Source: Isosphaera pallida ATCC 43644 (GTDB taxonomy: Bacteria > Planctomycetota > Planctomycetia > Isosphaerales > Isosphaeraceae). Taken from it: a stretch of 64,000 bases of DNA. This document shows positions 61,602 to 64,000 of the stretch, in pieces. The position numbers were made by a program, and so were the translations under genes. The stretch lies in assembly GCF_000186345.1 (NCBI RefSeq), contig NC_014962.1:62001-126000 (forward strand). The letters run 5' to 3'. Positions within the stretch are counted from its first letter, which is position 1; every line of letters begins with the position of its first letter. The notes below the pieces were generated by a model that saw only the letters and a program-made list of their open reading frames with translations, ran no database searches and was not told the DNA's origin.

Positions 61602-62831
61602 ATGGTGATCGAGACGACAGACGGTTGGTTGGGGGGGACCCGCTTCGATCTGGACATTTGCGTGGTCGGCGGCTGCGGGCATGTAGGGTTGCCACTGGCG
61701 ATCACGTTGGCCGACGCCGGGTTTTCCGTTGCGGTGCATGACATCAACGACGATGCGGTACGTTTGGTCAACGACGGACGGATGCCCTTCCTGGAAACCG
61801 GGGCCGAAGAGGTACTGCGCCGGGTCGTTGGTCGCTCCTTGATTGTGGCCAACGACCCAACGCTGGTCAAGAGGGCGCGGGTGGTGATCGTGGTCATCGG
61901 CACGCCGGTGGACGCGCACCTGAATCCGACGTTTCATGTGATGAAACGATTCGTCAAGGGGATGTTGCCCTTGATGGCCGACGGCCAGACTTTGCTGCTG
62001 CGCAGCACGGTCTACCCCGGCACGACCGAGAAGATTCACGAGTTGATCCGTAAGGCCGGGCGGGAAATCGCCGTGGCGTTCTGTCCCGAACGGGTCGCCG
62101 AAGGCAAAGCGATGGAGGAATTGCGGGTGCTTCCTCAAATCGTCTCGGGCTGCTCACCCAAGGCAATCGCCGACGCCCGCGAGGTCTTCGGCCGCATCGC
62201 GGTCGATCTCATCGAATTGACCCCGATCGAGGCCGAACTGACCAAAATCTTCACCAACGTCTGGCGCTACATCCAGTTCGCTATCGCTAACCAAATGTTT
62301 ATGATTGCAGCCGAACATGATTTGGATTTCTACCGCATCCACGAGGCCATGACGCGGGACTATCCCCGGATGAAGGGGTTGCCTCGGGCGGGGTTTGCCG
62401 CGGGTCCCTGTTTGTTCAAGGATACGATGCAGCTGGCGGCGGTGGCCAACAACACTCTGGCGCTGGGGCACGCCGCCATGCTCATCAACGAGGGACTGCC
62501 CAACTTCCTGGTCAAGCGGCTACGGCTCAAGTATGATCTTGCAAGCATGTGCGTGGGAATTTTAGGCATGGCCTTCAAGGCGGAAAGCGACGATCCTCGC
62601 GAATCGCTCTCCTACAAACTGCGCAAGATTCTCGAATACGAGGCTCGCGAGGTGGTTTGCACCGACGTTTACATCAACGATCCTCGGTTCCTCCCGTTGG
62701 AGGAAGTGCTGACGCGGGCCGATTTGCTGATTGTCGGCGCGCCGCATCACCAATACCGCGAGTTAGGGTTGCCGCCGGGCAAGCCGGTTGTTGACATCTG
62801 GAACCTTTATGGAGGGGGCGCGGCCCTCTGA
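61602..62831 (+). CDS. Nucleotide-sugar dehydrogenase (UDP-N-acetylmannosamine dehydrogenase-like)
   Basis: Two-step NAD+-dependent oxidation of a UDP-sugar to the uronic acid, 409 residues. The Rossmann motif ICVVGGCGHVGLPLAITLADAGF, VVIVVIGTPVDAH, LRSTVYPGTTEKI and the CPERVAEGKAMEEL block are intact; the catalytic Cys is in AGPCLFKDTMQLA, and the C-terminal domain has GILGMAFKAESDDPRESLSYKL. It is closer to WecC-type enzymes than to the window's ugd. The epimerase follows with only seven bases between, so the two genes make and epimerise related nucleotide sugars. Confidence 0.9.
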   Translation: MVIETTDGWLGGTRFDLDICVVGGCGHVGLPLAITLADAGFSVAVHDINDDAVRLVNDGRMPFLETGAEEVLRRVVGRSLIVANDPTLVKRARVVIVVIGTPVDAHLNPTFHVMKRFVKGMLPLMADGQTLLLRSTVYPGTTEKIHELIRKAGREIAVAFCPERVAEGKAMEELRVLPQIVSGCSPKAIADAREVFGRIAVDLIELTPIEAELTKIFTNVWRYIQFAIANQMFMIAAEHDLDFYRIHEAMTRDYPRMKGLPRAGFAAGPCLFKDTMQLAAVANNTLALGHAAMLINEGLPNFLVKRLRLKYDLASMCVGILGMAFKAESDDPRESLSYKLRKILEYEAREVVCTDVYINDPRFLPLEEVLTRADLLIVGAPHHQYRELGLPPGKPVVDIWNLYGGGAAL

Positions 62832-62838
62832 CGTGAAC

Positions 62839-63870
62839 ATGCCCCGCACCCTAGTCACCGGCGCGGCTGGATTCATTGGCGGCTACGTGGTCGAAGAGTT
62901 GCTTCGCCGCGGCCACGAGGTCGTCGGTTTGGACAATTATTCCAAATACGGCCCGGTGAGTCACCGGTTTGACACCGATCCGCGTTATCGATTCGTCCAG
63001 GGCGACGCTAAAGACGTCGAGCTGGTCAAGCAGCTGGTGGTCGATTGCGACCATTTCATTGCCGGGGCGGCGATCATCGGCGGTATCGCCCTGTTTCACC
63101 AGCGGGCCTACGACCTGATGGCCGAAAATGAGCGGATCGCTGCGGCCGCCTTCGACGCGGCGATCGCCGCCCACGACCAGGGCCGCGGACGTCTGGTCAA
63201 GATCACCGTGGTTTCCTCCTCGATGGTTTACGAACGGGCCGAAGTCTTCCCTACTCCCGAAGGCCACCAACGGGAATGTCCTCCCCCTTTGTCCACCTAC
63301 GGCTTCCAAAAGCTAGCGCTGGAGTATTTCGCCCAAGGCGCGTGGGAGCAGTACCGCCTGCCTTACACGATTGTGCGACCGTTCAATTGCGTCGGTTTGG
63401 GCGAAAAACGAGCCGTTGGTGACTATGACGTGACGTCCGGCGACATCAAGCTCGCCATGAGTCATGTGGTGCCGGATTTGTGTCAAAAGGTACTGAAAGG
63501 GCAGGACCCCTTACGCATTCTTGGGGATGGTCATCAGGTTCGGCACTATACCCACGGCTCCGACCTGGCGCGGGGGATCGTCCTGGCGGTCGAATCGCCC
63601 GCTGCGTTGAATGAGGATTTTAACCTCTCCACGGATCGTTCGACCACCGTGCTGGAACTGGCCCAACTCATCTGGCGCAAGGTCAAAGGCCCGGATGTCC
63701 CCTTCCGCTATGAATCTGACCCCCCTTTCACCTATGACGTTCAGCAGCGGATCCCCGACGTCTCCAAGGCGCGACGTTTGCTGGGTTTTGAGGCCAAAAT
63801 CGAGTTGGAGGACATGCTCGACGAACTCATCCCCTGGATTCGCCGCCAAATCGAGGTCGGGGGAATCTGA
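62839..63870 (+). CDS. NAD-dependent epimerase/dehydratase (extended SDR)
   Basis: Predicted nucleotide-sugar epimerase, 343 residues. TLVTGAAGFIGGYVVEELLRRG is the Rossmann opening, VVSSSMVYE supplies the catalytic Ser and STYGFQKLALE the YxxxK pair (Tyr and Lys). RPFNCVGLGEKR, GDGHQVRHYTHGSDLARGI and the C-terminal DVSKARRLLGF stretch match the UDP-glucose 4-epimerase/dehydratase group. ATG 62839 is chosen; GTG 62833 is also possible. It follows the nucleotide-sugar dehydrogenase directly. Beyond the stop the last 130 bases hold only a GAGGGAGGGGGAAGAG-type repeat (63869-63889) and AT-rich sequence. Confidence 0.92.
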   Translation: MPRTLVTGAAGFIGGYVVEELLRRGHEVVGLDNYSKYGPVSHRFDTDPRYRFVQGDAKDVELVKQLVVDCDHFIAGAAIIGGIALFHQRAYDLMAENERIAAAAFDAAIAAHDQGRGRLVKITVVSSSMVYERAEVFPTPEGHQRECPPPLSTYGFQKLALEYFAQGAWEQYRLPYTIVRPFNCVGLGEKRAVGDYDVTSGDIKLAMSHVVPDLCQKVLKGQDPLRILGDGHQVRHYTHGSDLARGIVLAVESPAALNEDFNLSTDRSTTVLELAQLIWRKVKGPDVPFRYESDPPFTYDVQQRIPDVSKARRLLGFEAKIELEDMLDELIPWIRRQIEVGGI

Positions 63871-64000
63871 GGGAGGGGGAAGAGCAGGGTTGGGCAGTAG
63901 AGTGATGGAGAGCTAAGATGCAATTATTTGAATATTCATTAATATGGATGTTGGTTTGGAGATCCGCTAGCTTGATTGGGTTGGAACCGTCGGGTTCAAT

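Noticed and set aside
1-64000. tRNA, rRNA, CRISPR arrays, attachment sites or replication origin
   Set aside because: Looked for T-loop motifs, rRNA-like stretches, repeat-spacer arrays and DnaA-box clusters by eye; none convincing. A tRNAscan or Infernal search would settle this.

Overview
This GC-rich window looks like chromosomal DNA of a planctomycete, probably a member of the Isosphaeraceae. The evidence is a DUF1559 pseudopilin-like protein with the FTLIELLVVIAIIAVLIALL leader and a C-terminal H-x9-DG motif, a huge Ser/Thr kinase with a C-terminal beta-propeller-like region translationally coupled to a sigma factor, an N-terminal LEPR-XLL-type motif on a CAP protein, and many small secreted proteins of unknown function. 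I see no rRNA, tRNA, CRISPR array, phage genes or intact insertion sequence. The species-level guess is inference only.

Layout. 1-5.4 kb: end of dihydrolipoamide dehydrogenase, a DsbD-type thiol reductase with a duplicated periplasmic domain, and a diadenylate-cyclase-like protein. 5.6-16.8 kb: a McrA-like HNH nuclease, a GT39 glycosyltransferase, a SpoIIE-type phosphatase, tilS, a membrane-anchored unknown, a polysaccharide flippase, and a cyclic-nucleotide-binding protein whose C-terminus looks like a nucleoside phosphorylase. 16.8-21.9 kb: two CAP-domain secreted proteins facing each other across a strong terminator, then a secreted calcineurin-like phosphoesterase. 22.5-26.6 kb: NYN nuclease, UDP-glucose dehydrogenase and type I glutamine synthetase. 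26.6-31.4 kb is the most accessory part: G-rich repeats, a RuvC-like nuclease, a Cys-rich secreted peptide, an unknown membrane protein, a DUF1559 protein, a duplicated fragment of its 3' end, and a small lipoprotein. 31.8-39.2 kb: hydrolase, DUF4038 glycosidase, kinase and sigma factor. 39.5-46.4 kb: thioesterase, KaiC-like ATPase, and a secretin / OmpA-like / TPR set resembling part of a Tad pilus locus. 46.8-58 kb: Hsp70, CPBP protease, 2OG oxygenase, Gfo/Idh/MocA oxidoreductase, tandem ArsR regulator, sigma factor, FtsH and PfkB kinase. 58-64 kb: HAD phosphatase overlapping a phosphohexomutase, a degraded 1.2-kb stretch, then a nucleotide-sugar dehydrogenase and an SDR epimerase.

How the genes fit together. 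A scattered cell-surface polysaccharide theme recurs (GT39, flippase, UDP-glucose dehydrogenase, phosphohexomutase, nucleotide-sugar dehydrogenase, epimerase), alongside envelope quality control (DsbD, FtsH, Hsp70, CPBP protease) and signalling (diadenylate-cyclase-like protein, PP2C phosphatase, cyclic-nucleotide receptor, kinase plus sigma factor). The least described candidates are the cyclic-nucleotide-binding/phosphorylase-like fusion, the two-module DisA-like protein, the RuvC-like orphan, the thioredoxin-like/2OG oxygenase fusion and the tandem ArsR regulator.

Start sites were chosen by eye from ribosome-binding sites, signal peptides and overlaps. Family assignments come from motif recognition, not database searches.
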